Shown one piece after another: positions 26,959 to 35,270 of a DNA stretch of 64,000 bases; position 1 is the stretch's first letter; each line of letters opens with the position of its first letter. Under the pieces are notes generated by a model. That model was not told the origin of the DNA, ran no database searches, and saw nothing but the letters and a program-made list of their open reading frames with translations. Source of the DNA: Lachnospiraceae bacterium UBA5899 (GTDB lineage: Bacteria > Bacillota > Clostridia > Lachnospirales > Lachnospiraceae); the NCBI GenBank assembly GCA_002432425.1, contig DJEL01000012.1, forward strand, positions 1 to 64,000. The letters run 5' to 3'. The position numbers and the translations under genes are program-made.

Positions 26959-27318
26959 TTGACTTTTCTCTCCCGCTGTCTTTCCTATGCCCTGCTGTCC
27001 GGCTATCAATACGCAAACGGATTGCTGCTCGGCGTGCCCATTCCCAATGAGCACCTCATCGACGGAGATGTGGTTCATCTGACGAACACTTGTAAAAGCA
27101 GCATGCAGAATTTTCTGGGGCTGAACATCGTTGTCTGTATCTTCGGCTATCTTTTTATTGTTTTCCTTTCCATGATTTTCTTTGTTCTTCTTTATATTCT
27201 CTGGATTTTTCTGTACTGTGTGTACGGATATTGCCTGTTTTATTCCCATCATGATAAAATGTATGCCCTCGCGCAGAAGCACGGCTGGGTGCCCGAAAAA
27301 GAAGACGCTAATGTATAA
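26959..27318 (+). pseudogene. Truncated duplicate of the DUF5808-type membrane gene
   Basis: The readable frame matches residues of roughly 22-125 of the intact gene at 28010: GYQYANGLLLGV against SYQYTNGMLLGV, IPNEHLIDGDVV against IPKEHLMDDEVV, and DKMYALAQKHGWV against KKMYALKLKNGWI. The expected N-terminal membrane start is missing, the only start codon is a TTG without a ribosome site, and the frame stops where the intact protein continues for 340 residues. It is best read as a gene fragment left by duplication and deletion. Confidence 0.75.
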
Positions 27319-27350
27319 TTTCTGATTTTTATAAAAGATTTTGATTGCCG

Positions 27351-27389
27351 TTGACTTTTTCCATCTTTTGTATTAGTATTTGTAATACA
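27351..27389 (+). promoter_or_regulatory. GntR-operon promoter with TGTATTA/TAATACA operator-like dyad
   Basis: TTGACT (27351-27356) is followed after 17 bases by TAGTAT. Overlapping the -10 region is the perfect inverted repeat TGTATTA-N7-TAATACA (27369-27389). This is the size and AT-rich form expected of YtrA-subfamily GntR operators, suggesting autoregulation. A further TAATACA copy follows at 27391-27399. Confidence 0.6.
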
Positions 27390-27478
27390 GATAATACAGA
27401 AGTTGCATTTTTCGCTTGCCTGTATGGTCTGCATGCATTTACCCATTTTCACTTATTTTTTAGAAAAGGGAGATTTTT

Positions 27479-27862
27479 ATGATTATTGAACTGGATATGA
27501 ACAGCGACATTCCCATTTATGTGCAGCTCCGGAACCAGATTGTCAAGGGCATCGGAAAGGGTGAGCTTAAGAAAAACGAAAAGCTTCCCACCGTAAGACA
27601 GCTTGCCATGGACGCCGGCGTCAACACCATGACCGTCAACAAAACCTACCAGATTTTAAAAGCGGAAGGATTTATCCGCACAGACAGACGGCTGGGCGCC
27701 TTTGTTGCCGACAACCTTTCTCCCGATACCCGCTTTCAGGGAAAACTGGAGTCGGAGTTAGAGCTTCTGTCTGCCGAAGCCAGCATCACCGGCATAGATA
27801 AAGAGGCTTTTCTCGCCATGTGTGAAAAAATGTATGCCCGCATGAGTCCCTGCTCGGTATGA
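27479..27862 (+). CDS. GntR-family regulator, YtrA subfamily
   Basis: A 127-residue DNA-binding repressor. The winged-helix domain (about residues 10-78) has PIYVQLRNQIVKGI, LPTVRQLAMDAGVNTMTVNK and GFIRTDRRLGAFV. Only a short C-terminal helix follows, which is typical of the YtrA subfamily. It is the first gene of an operon with a multi-span membrane protein, as usual for this subfamily. The last codons lie in the first copy of a 35-bp tandem repeat. Confidence 0.93.
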   Translation: MIIELDMNSDIPIYVQLRNQIVKGIGKGELKKNEKLPTVRQLAMDAGVNTMTVNKTYQILKAEGFIRTDRRLGAFVADNLSPDTRFQGKLESELELLSAEASITGIDKEAFLAMCEKMYARMSPCSV

Positions 27863-27971
27863 AATTTTTTTCTGCAGGAGAGCACTGTTCGGCGTGAAAT
27901 TTTTTCTGCTGAAGAGCAACTGTTCGGCGTGAAATTTTTTCCGCAGAAGAGCACCTGTTCGGGGTGAAAAC
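27850..27971 (+). repeat. 35-bp tandem repeat, about 3.5 copies
   Basis: Copies begin at 27850, 27885, 27920 and 27955 (the last partial). Each has the form CTGTTCGGCGTGAAATTTT followed by TTCYGCWGAAGAGCA. Copies 2 and 3 differ at only a few positions. The first copy supplies the end of the GntR coding sequence; the others fill the gap to the next gene. Confidence 0.9.
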
Positions 27972-28009
27972 ATACTGTTTGCAGATTTCGGAAAGGAACG
28001 GAAACGATT

Positions 28010-29425
28010 ATGAATATTGCCATGTTTATTATTTTTCTTGTTACAAATTTATTTTTGTGCGGCTGTTTTTACTTTGCCCTGTCATCCTCTTATCAGTATA
28101 CAAACGGCATGCTCTTAGGGGTCCACATTCCCAAGGAGCATCTTATGGATGACGAAGTGGTCTCCTTAAAAGAAAAGTCGCATAAAACCATGAAGCGTTT
28201 TCTGAAATGGAATACTCTGGCAGGCATTTTAAGCTGTCCGCTCCTCTTCTACAGTTGGTTTCTCTTTTTTATGATTTATGCTCTGTGGCTTGTGGAATAC
28301 TGCGTCGGTGTGGAGCTTCTTTTGATTTTTCACCATAAAAAAATGTATGCCCTGAAGCTGAAAAACGGCTGGATTGTGGAAAATCAGAAGAAAGTTTATA
28401 TCGATACCGCTCTTTCTGCGAAAGCTGCCAGAAATCCTTTTTCGTTAGGATTCCATATTCCGGTTCTGCTTGCGGAAGTGGTCTGCTTCCTTCCTTTCCT
28501 GGGAAAAAGAGAAGAACCCTATTTTATTACGCTTCTCAGCATTTTTGCCGGTTCTCTCCTTTTATCTGTCGGAGCTTACCTTTTCCATCTGTATATAAAC
28601 CGCTCGGAGCGTCCGGTTTACAGTAAGGACTCCGGCTTAAATCAAAAAGTCAACCATACCGTGAAATTCTATAAGGGTCTCGGTCTCTGGCTTTTAAGCC
28701 TGTGCAACGGCATCTCCTTTGTAACGCTGGCGCTGGCAACGCTTCATTCCGGGAATTTTTCCGTTACCGGTTTTTACCTTTATCTGTTCCTGCAGATTTT
28801 TTCGGCAGCCGGACTTTTAATTCCCCTGTATTTTGGGAAAGAGCGTAAGAAAGAACTGTTGGACGGCGACCCTGCCCCTCTTTATGTGGATGATGATGAA
28901 TACTGGAAAACCGGTTTTTACTATAATCCGGGTGACAAACATATGATGGTTCCCAACAGACTGCAGAGCGGCAACTATGCATTTAATTATGCCAACAAAA
29001 AAGCCCGGGCATGTACGGTTTTCCTGACAGTTTTTCTCATTGGCTGCACGGTTTTTACCCTTGCCGCTCTGCTTCCGCTTTCCCATGTTGAGGTAAGAAC
29101 TTCCTTTTCCGAAGAAACCTTTACCGTTTCTGCCGGCGGCTATAAAACAAAGGTGCCCCTCGCTGATATCAAAAATCTTACTTTGCTGCCGAAGCTCCCC
29201 CATGATGATTTTTGGCGGACAAACGGTGCCCAGACCGATTCCTATTCCATCGGTCACTACCGGGGCCGTACCTATGGAAACTGCAACCTGTATCTGTGCG
29301 GCGACACGATGCCCATCCTGATGATACAGACTGATAAGACAACGGTATTTCTTAACCTGCCCGAAGACGGTGCCATAGAAGAATTATATGAAGAACTGAA
29401 AGAAAAAAGCGGCAGTGGGGAATAA
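28010..29425 (+). CDS. Multi-span membrane protein with DUF5808-like and C-terminal PH-like region
   Basis: 471 residues. About seven or eight hydrophobic segments occur through residue 350. A cytoplasmic DUF5808-like loop (DDEYWKTGFYYNPGDKHMMVPNR, split here by context, about residues 295-325) sits between them. The C-terminal 110 residues form a soluble region resembling a bacterial PH domain. Proteins of this kind are usually encoded next to YtrA-type GntR regulators, as here. They are suspected to act in envelope stress or peptide-antibiotic response, but this is inference. Confidence 0.8.
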   Translation: MNIAMFIIFLVTNLFLCGCFYFALSSSYQYTNGMLLGVHIPKEHLMDDEVVSLKEKSHKTMKRFLKWNTLAGILSCPLLFYSWFLFFMIYALWLVEYCVGVELLLIFHHKKMYALKLKNGWIVENQKKVYIDTALSAKAARNPFSLGFHIPVLLAEVVCFLPFLGKREEPYFITLLSIFAGSLLLSVGAYLFHLYINRSERPVYSKDSGLNQKVNHTVKFYKGLGLWLLSLCNGISFVTLALATLHSGNFSVTGFYLYLFLQIFSAAGLLIPLYFGKERKKELLDGDPAPLYVDDDEYWKTGFYYNPGDKHMMVPNRLQSGNYAFNYANKKARACTVFLTVFLIGCTVFTLAALLPLSHVEVRTSFSEETFTVSAGGYKTKVPLADIKNLTLLPKLPHDDFWRTNGAQTDSYSIGHYRGRTYGNCNLYLCGDTMPILMIQTDKTTVFLNLPEDGAIEELYEELKEKSGSGE

Positions 29426-29525
29426 CCCGCTGCCGTTCTTTTCGTTGTCGGTAGAAACAAATTTTCGCGGTTCTGCCGTCAAAGGATATTATCATATGAT
29501 AAATAATATAAGGCTTTTTGTCATA

Positions 29526-30392
29526 TTACAGTTTTCCTCCGTAAACCGGGAAGAAGGAAGCATCGCCGTAATCTTTAATTCTTTCGCAGTTCTTCAAAAT
29601 CTCCATATCTTCCCCGGAAATCACAAAATCCACATCCTTGTTTTCTTTGAGATGTTCCTCGCTGCTTGCTTTCGGCAGTGTAATCAGGTCAAGCTGCAGG
29701 CAGTAACGGATGCAAAGCTGTGCCGGTGTAACACCGTATTTTTCTGCCATTTTCACAATAACCGGATTTTTCAGAGCTTCGCCGTGTGCTACGGGAGAGT
29801 AGGCTTCTACAGCAATTCCCATACTCTGACAATAAGCAATGAGTTCCAGCGGTGTGTTGGAAATGTGTGCCAGCACCTGGTTGACCGCAGGCTTTACTTC
29901 GCAGCCGTCCAGAATATTTTTCACATCGTCCTCCAAGAAATTGGAAATGCCGATAGCATGGATTTTCTTTGCCTTGTAAGCATCCTCCATGGCTCTCCAC
30001 ACTTCCTTGTTTTCCGCATAATAACGGTTTTCGGACTGGTTTACTTCTGCCCAGGGCCGGGGAGAATGGATAATCATCATATCAATATAGTCCAGTTCCA
30101 TTTTTGCCAGCGTTTCGTCAATGCTCTTTGCGGCTGACTCGTAGCTTTTATGTTCTGCCGCTACCTTGGATGTAATAAAGATTTTTTCCCGGCTGACACC
30201 GCTTCTGCGGATGCCTTCGCCGACTCCTCTTTCATTGCCGTATGCCTGTGCGGTATCAATGTGGCGGTATCCCATTTTCACGGCATTCACTACCACATCT
30301 GCCACCTTGTCATCGGGTATCAGCCAGGTACCCAGCGCAAGCTGCGGGATTTCCACACCATTGTTTAAGATCATCATTTTTTCTGTCATCAT
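29526..30392 (-). CDS. Aldo/keto reductase
   Basis: An NADPH-dependent reductase of the 2,5-diketogluconate-reductase type, 288 residues in a TIM barrel. The catalytic tetrad is visible: Asp and Tyr in HIDTAQAYGNE, Lys in FITSKVAAE, and His in MMIIHSPRP. NADPH-binding residues occur in LPKASSEEHLKEN. GAGGAA precedes the ATG at 30392. The physiological substrate is unknown. It lies 32 bp after a truncated paralogue and may share its promoter. Confidence 0.92.
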   Translation of the reverse strand: MMTEKMMILNNGVEIPQLALGTWLIPDDKVADVVVNAVKMGYRHIDTAQAYGNERGVGEGIRRSGVSREKIFITSKVAAEHKSYESAAKSIDETLAKMELDYIDMMIIHSPRPWAEVNQSENRYYAENKEVWRAMEDAYKAKKIHAIGISNFLEDDVKNILDGCEVKPAVNQVLAHISNTPLELIAYCQSMGIAVEAYSPVAHGEALKNPVIVKMAEKYGVTPAQLCIRYCLQLDLITLPKASSEEHLKENKDVDFVISGEDMEILKNCERIKDYGDASFFPVYGGKL

Positions 30393-30424
30393 TTCAGTTT
30401 CCTCGTCTTTCTTGGTTTCCGACT

Positions 30425-30688
30425 TTATTTCAGTTTGCCGTACTGCTCGTCCGTTACCGGCTCCAGCCATACCTTGGAGGTCAAAAAGATTTCCTCACGG
30501 GGCACACCTGATTTCACAATGGCATTTCCCACTTCTTCATTAAAATATGCCTGCGCCGTATCAATGCTCCGGTAGCCGACTGCCAGTGCATCCAATACGC
30601 AGCGCTCACATTCCTCCTTTGTCACCTGATACACCCCATATCCCAACTGGGGCATCTTAACACCATTCGCCAAAGTAACGTAATCCAT
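30425..30688 (-). pseudogene. Aldo/keto reductase N-terminal fragment fused to a foreign C-terminus
   Basis: Residues 1-73 (YVTLANGVKMPQLGYGVYQV, SIDTAQAYFNEE, IFLTSKVW) are a normal aldo/keto reductase start with Asp, Tyr and Lys of the tetrad. The catalytic His and the other 200 residues are missing. The last 13 residues, LEPVTDEQYGKLK, look like the end of a cupin/carboxymuconolactone-decarboxylase-type protein. The simplest reading is a deletion that joined two neighbouring genes in frame. A strong ribosome site (AGGAGG) remains, so the peptide is probably translated. Confidence 0.7.
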
Positions 30689-30730
30689 ATTAATCCTCCT
30701 TTTTTGCTTCTTTTGTTGCTCACTAAGGTC

Positions 30731-30761
30731 ATTATATTCTTTGGAGTTCACTCCAAGTCAA
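30731..30761 (-). promoter_or_regulatory. MerR-type promoter with 19-base spacer and dyad operator
   Basis: Minus-strand TTGACT (30761-30756) and TATAAT (30736-30731) are 19 bases apart, the long spacing that MerR activators correct. The spacer carries the perfect dyad TTGGAGTTCACTCCAA (30741-30756), close to the AdhR/NmlR-class operator of the aldehyde response. No merR gene is in the window. Confidence 0.75.
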
Positions 30762-30851
30762 GGGGTTGGGACAAGTTTTTTTGTAAAATGTAATAGTAAA
30801 TTCTTGATTACAAGACTTAGGGGATAAAGCCGATGTAGGAATACTTTGTTG

Positions 30852-31677
30852 CTATTTCCATACATTTTCTTTCGATGACCACATTCCAAAAAATTCTTCT
30901 CGCAGTAATGCTCCATACACAGGACCGATAAACCGGTCGATTTGCACCAATACGGAAGAAAAATCAGGTTTTTCAAGCCCCGGTCCGGGATTATAATTAT
31001 TCCACAGTTTTTGAAGAAATTCATTCCGTTCAAATGCCCTTATTTGTTCCATGCTGTCTCTCTCGTATGGCGTCCCCTCTATGCTGCAGGGTTTCAAAAA
31101 TTGCTTCCTGCAACACCCTGCCTTCAAAATCAAATACCTGCGACCAATAGTAAATATCATAAAAATCTTTCATCCTGCTGGAAGCCGTCATTCTCTTTAA
31201 GATAGCAACAAATTTCTCTGCCATTGTACTCTCCAAAGAATATGTATAAATATTATGTTCCTTAAATCCCTCCAACCTGGTTGTCACAGTTCTCTTGACT
31301 GCACCGGGTACTATCACGTCATCCACACCAATATCAACAGAAAATGGAATTCTCACATTTTTAATATGCGCCATCAGATTGATACCTATACCGGGATATT
31401 TCTTCTCCTGCGTAATTTCTCTCGTTCCCAGGACTTCCATAATAATGAAATCAATATCCATGGTTGGTCTGCCCTCATAATTTGAAATAGTATATAAAAA
31501 CATCCCACCTTTCAAAACAAGATTCTCCGCATATCGTGACCTTTCAAGCTTACGCAGAAACTCTTCCTGTGCAAAAAGCTGTAGACAAGTCTGATAATTG
31601 ATTCCCGTTTCTTTCGCCTGTTTCTTTAATCTGGTGAGCACGGATGCTCCCATATCTTTTATCTCTTTTACAGCCAT
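30852..31677 (-). pseudogene. AbiEii-type nucleotidyltransferase toxin, disrupted
   Basis: Toxin component of a type IV AbiE system. The conserved KGGMFLYTISNYEGRPTMDID active-site region is intact. About 35-40 residues normally found between DIDF and the VLGTREITQEKKYPGI strand are missing in frame. The frame then breaks at a run of four C (31074-31077 on the plus strand): removing one base restores TPYERDSMEQIRAF and the proper C-terminus ending near 30852. As written, the protein stops at 31030 after 215 residues. It overlaps the antitoxin gene by 10 bp. Confidence 0.8.
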
Positions 31678-32255
31678 ACCCCGATTACCCTTCTTACTTT
31701 CTTTTCTACACCAAGCTTTGAGGAATACATCATTAGTTTCGCAGCATCCTTTTCCTTATCCCTAATATACCTTTGGATTAACGTATTAAACACCTCGCCA
31801 TCCATCGTATTAACATGACGCAGACAATCACAGACAACCCGCTCTCTGTCGTAAATCTTTACAGTAATTCCGTCTATATTTCCTTCACTCACACCAATAT
31901 TCAATCTGGTCGCATCAATAAAATGCGGTTTTATGATAGGAAAATCCAGCTTGAATTTATTTCTTGCCGACTTATTATCCACAGCTATATGCCAGACTCC
32001 CGGCACACGGTCTGTATAGCCATAATACATTGCAGCCGACATATCACAGATAATAGCCTCAGGAAAGAGCGATGTTATTACCGACACTTCTGTAAAAGCC
32101 TTTTCATCCTGCCACTGATAATAACCATACTTGATTTTCTCTACGCTTCCCTCTTCTATTAATTTTTGAAGCACCTGATAAGATATACCTTCCCTTGTAA
32201 GCTCACAAGTACGCATTATTCCGCCATACCGTCCAAATATTGATTCATAATTCAT
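31668..32255 (-). CDS. AbiEi-type antitoxin
   Basis: Antitoxin and repressor of the AbiE type IV pair. The 195 residues start with a winged-helix region (MRTCELTREGISYQVLQKLIEEG) and continue with the AbiEi C-terminal domain (FPEAIICDMSAAMYYGYTDR; ERVVCDCLRH). The ATG at 32255 has GAGG 8 bases upstream. It appears intact although its toxin partner is broken. The AT-rich base use differs from the neighbouring housekeeping genes. Confidence 0.85.
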   Translation of the reverse strand: MNYESIFGRYGGIMRTCELTREGISYQVLQKLIEEGSVEKIKYGYYQWQDEKAFTEVSVITSLFPEAIICDMSAAMYYGYTDRVPGVWHIAVDNKSARNKFKLDFPIIKPHFIDATRLNIGVSEGNIDGITVKIYDRERVVCDCLRHVNTMDGEVFNTLIQRYIRDKEKDAAKLMMYSSKLGVEKKVRRVIGVWL

Positions 32256-32442
32256 CCACATCACCTCATATAACTTCCTACAATTTATTGAAAGTTTTTG
32301 TATCAAGTTCTAAATAACCTCACTAAATGTTCCAAATTTTTTGAAAGTCAATTCTGCTCCCGTTTCCACGTATAAAACAGCTTTTCTTCTATATAATATA
32401 GAAAAGATAAAATAAAACCCGGAACAAAAGGAGCCGCAAACC

Positions 32443-32916
32443 ATGAATATAAAGGAAATCAACTGGAAACCGTTACTCATAAGCATCGCCATCCCTCTTG
32501 CGGTGGGCGGCCTGTCCGCTCTTATCACCAAAAGCGGCATGGAAGCGTTTGCGCAGGTGGCAAAGCCGCCTCTGACACCCCCGGACTGGCTCTTTCCCGT
32601 TGCGTGGGGCATTCTGTATGTGTTAATGGGGATTGCCTCCTACCTGATTTACAAGTCGGGACAGGACGGACTTCCGGCGCTTTCGCTGTACGGCATACAG
32701 CTTGTGTTCAATTTTCTGTGGTCCGTTTTCTTTTTCAACATGCAGTGGTATCTGTTTTCCTTTGCCTGGCTGATTGCCCTCTGGGTGCTCATTCTTCTGA
32801 CCATGAAGGAATTTTTCAAGCTGTCAAAAACAGCCGGCTATCTGCTCCTGCCCTATCTTTTATGGGTGAGCTTCGCCGGCTATCTGAATTTCGGTGTGTA
32901 TTTGTTAAATAGATAG
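32443..32916 (+). CDS. tspO: TspO/MBR family membrane protein
   Basis: A five-helix membrane protein of the translocator-protein family, which binds porphyrins. The 157 residues include KPPLTPPDWLFPVAWGILYVLMG, QLVFNFLWSVFFF and LPYLLWVSFAGYLNFGVYLLN, all family hallmarks. AAAGGAG precedes the ATG. The upstream region has a TATAAT box inside the near-palindrome CTTTTC...GAAAAG. Confidence 0.93.
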   Translation: MNIKEINWKPLLISIAIPLAVGGLSALITKSGMEAFAQVAKPPLTPPDWLFPVAWGILYVLMGIASYLIYKSGQDGLPALSLYGIQLVFNFLWSVFFFNMQWYLFSFAWLIALWVLILLTMKEFFKLSKTAGYLLLPYLLWVSFAGYLNFGVYLLNR

Positions 32917-32919
32917 AAA

Positions 32920-33675
32920 TTACTTTCGTTTTTCCAGTACCTGCAGTGCGTCAAAAAGCTTATCGGCATTCAGCAGCTTATCCGTCCACCAGATGGTTCT
33001 GCGTACTTTTCTCGTATAATACCGGAAGAAATGTTCTACACAACTGTCGCTGTATTCATCCACATACGGGTGTATCATCATATACTCGAGGCATTTAACC
33101 GAAGCAACAATACTGCCGTTTTTCCTGTCCGCCCAATGTACCTTGGATATCCGATATATCTTAGAAAACGGAAGCTCCACCATATTTTCTTCATTTCCGC
33201 CCCAAAAACGGGAACTTATCTGTGCTCCTTTGCCTCCGTACAGGTACACAACCGCTATATCCCCATTTTTAAGAAGAAGTGTTCTGCGTTTTCGGTCGTC
33301 CTGTATCTTCTTATCCGCTTTTGCATAATGGGACTCCATCCATGCCCCTGCTGCCGCCAGGAGAATGCCAAAACCAAAGGCGCCTATTCCGAAAAGCAGT
33401 CCTGCTTTGGACAATCTTCCCAGAACATCATATGCTCCTGTTTTATTTCGGATGACAAGCATGCTCACCGAGATTAAAAACAGAATTCCCGCCAACAATA
33501 ACAGAGCTTTTACCGCACCGTCAATAAACCTGTATGCCCCGCGTTTTTTTAGTGTTTCTTCGTTATCATCCTTCTCCCAGATGTACTCTTCGTTACTTTC
33601 TATCGTGTAATACGCCTGCTGCAATATCCTTTGGTAATCGTCCATAGGCGTGTGGTCGGAAATAAAATGTTTCAT
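32920..33675 (-). CDS. Two-span membrane protein, unknown
   Basis: A 251-residue protein with two hydrophobic helices (about residues 52-72 and 90-112) followed by a roughly 130-residue cytoplasmic region containing LLLKNGDIAVVYLYGG. The fold resembles a membrane-linked PH-like or YcxB-like design, but I do not recognise it securely. An in-frame ATG 13 codons upstream is possible; neither start has a strong ribosome site. Convergent with tspO (3 bp apart). Confidence 0.65.
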   Translation of the reverse strand: MKHFISDHTPMDDYQRILQQAYYTIESNEEYIWEKDDNEETLKKRGAYRFIDGAVKALLLLAGILFLISVSMLVIRNKTGAYDVLGRLSKAGLLFGIGAFGFGILLAAAGAWMESHYAKADKKIQDDRKRRTLLLKNGDIAVVYLYGGKGAQISSRFWGGNEENMVELPFSKIYRISKVHWADRKNGSIVASVKCLEYMMIHPYVDEYSDSCVEHFFRYYTRKVRRTIWWTDKLLNADKLFDALQVLEKRK

Positions 33676-33766
33676 GTAACCGTCTTCTTTCCTGTCTTCT
33701 TTTGAAGTAACCATAAGCCGGGAAGATAAAATCAGTCAGTGTCCCATGTAAAATTCCGGTAAAATA

Positions 33767-34427
33767 TTATCTGTCATATAGCTTTCCGTAAAAATACTGC
33801 TCCTGAAAGGCGATGTCACCCAGTATTTTTTCATCGGGAATGTCTTCACCCGTCAGGGAAACAATCCACTTGTCTTCAATGTCATTGAAGCGGTGGTACA
33901 CTTTTATGACTTTTCCCTCAAAGGTTGTAAGCGGTTCCTCCGTTCCGAAAATATAGGCGTCCTGTTCCTCTCCGTCCGCCGCTTTCACGCCGTCTATGTA
34001 GCCATAATTTACGGCATAAACCATATCTGTCTTTTGAGCAGGTACTGCGGCATCCTCCGTATCCGCCCGGTGCATGCCCAAAGGCCTGTCCACTTTGCCG
34101 CTGACCCATTTGCCGATGATGTCGCGGTAATGAGGAATGGGACCGGAAAAGGCACTGAAAAAATAATCCAGTGTGGGCACCAGCTTCTGCTCCTGAAACA
34201 AATCATAAATCTGGTCGCTGCGCAGCCATTTGCACTCTGCCACTTCTTTGGTGGTTGCCGCAGTCAAGGCGGTCTGCCGCCCGTCTGGATAGCAGGTATT
34301 CTCCCCTGCTGTTCCGTATCCAGACATGCACCACCAGATGGTACAGTCCCTCGGGGATTTCCTCCCCGCGGATATGCTCTTCCCCGGTTTTCTCCCGGTA
34401 TTTGGTATATAAATCCCATTTTTTCAT
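33767..34427 (-). pseudogene. NUDIX-inorganic pyrophosphatase fusion, NUDIX core deleted
   Basis: The first frame begins MKKWDLYTKYREKTGEEHI and reaches YLLSRRAADR, a normal NUDIX N-terminus. The next expected region, including the GX5EX7REUXEEXGU box, is absent. The other frame resumes at LTAATTKEVAECKWLRSDQI, the NUDIX C-terminus. It continues into a family I pyrophosphatase-like domain (VDRPLGMHRADTE; YAVNYGYIDGVKAADGEEQD; FQEQYF). A deletion with frame change is the simplest explanation. It begins 1 bp after the alarmone synthetase stop. Confidence 0.78.
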
Positions 34428-34428
34428 A

Positions 34429-35073
34429 CTAATTTGTCTTCTCCTCACTCATGGCAAGTATTTCTTCATTTAAGGAAAGCATCCGGGCATCCAGGTCGGA
34501 TACCATGTGCGCACACTCCACCAGCTCGTCTTTAATATGCTGCGGTGCATCCCCTTCAAATTTATAATGCATCTTGTGCTCTAAGCTTGCCCAGAAATCC
34601 ATGGCAACGGTGCGTATCTGCATTTCCACCTTGGTCTCCTCGATACGGTCGGAAAGGTAGACCGGCACGGATAAAATCATGTGGTAGCTCTTGTAGCCGC
34701 TTGCCTTGGGATATGTAATGTAGTCCTTAATGGAAAGAACCTTGATGTCCTTCTGGTTTGCCACCATGTCCGCAATCCGGTAAATATCCGAAGTAAACGA
34801 GCAGATAATGCGGATACCGGCAATGTCATTCACATAGGTAATCATATTTTCAATGGTGGACTCGTAGCCGTACCGCTTTAACTTTTTCACAATACTTTCC
34901 GAGCTCTTGATACGCGCCTTGATATGCTCAATGGGATTGTAACGGTGTACTCTCTGGAACTCGTCATTTAAAATCTCCATTTTTGTCTGCACCTGCTTGA
35001 GCGCCGCATTGTAAATCAGATTGACTTCTTCCCAACTGTCTATTCCGTCATCCCGGTATTCCCTTACATCCAT
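34429..35073 (-). CDS. Small alarmone synthetase (RelQ/YjbM-like)
   Basis: Makes (p)ppGpp from GTP/GDP and ATP in the stringent response. The 214-residue protein contains only the synthetase domain: NDIAGIRIICSFTSDIYRIA, IKDYITYPKASGYKSYHMIL and EMQIRTVAMDFWASLEHKMH. There is no HD hydrolase domain and no TGS/ACT tail, so hydrolysis must come from elsewhere. It would have been co-transcribed with the now-broken NUDIX-pyrophosphatase gene. AAGGAG precedes the ATG. Confidence 0.93.
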   Translation of the reverse strand: MDVREYRDDGIDSWEEVNLIYNAALKQVQTKMEILNDEFQRVHRYNPIEHIKARIKSSESIVKKLKRYGYESTIENMITYVNDIAGIRIICSFTSDIYRIADMVANQKDIKVLSIKDYITYPKASGYKSYHMILSVPVYLSDRIEETKVEMQIRTVAMDFWASLEHKMHYKFEGDAPQHIKDELVECAHMVSDLDARMLSLNEEILAMSEEKTN

Positions 35074-35204
35074 ATTTTACATACTCCTTTTACAAAATAA
35101 AAACTATTTTTATTATATCACATCGTTTCTCACTTTTGTATATTTTGTATAAAGTTTTATGAAAATTTTAATATTTTCTGTGTATTTTTCTTCCGCGTAA
35201 TCTG

Positions 35205-35243
35205 TTAAGATGATGTCGAGGGCTTTTGCTCCTGGCATCTTAA
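35205..35243 (+). other. Leader dyad TTAAGATG...CATCTTAA
   Basis: An 8-bp perfect inverted repeat with further inner pairing lies 28 bases before the next ATG. It overlaps a possible -10 box (TAAGAT), so it may be an operator or a leader hairpin. Confidence 0.45.
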
Positions 35244-35270
35244 GATATTACTGTACAGAAAGGAATTCTT

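Noticed and set aside
27850..27971. CRISPR-like array
   Set aside because: The 35-bp units are directly adjacent with no variable spacers, and no cas gene is present.
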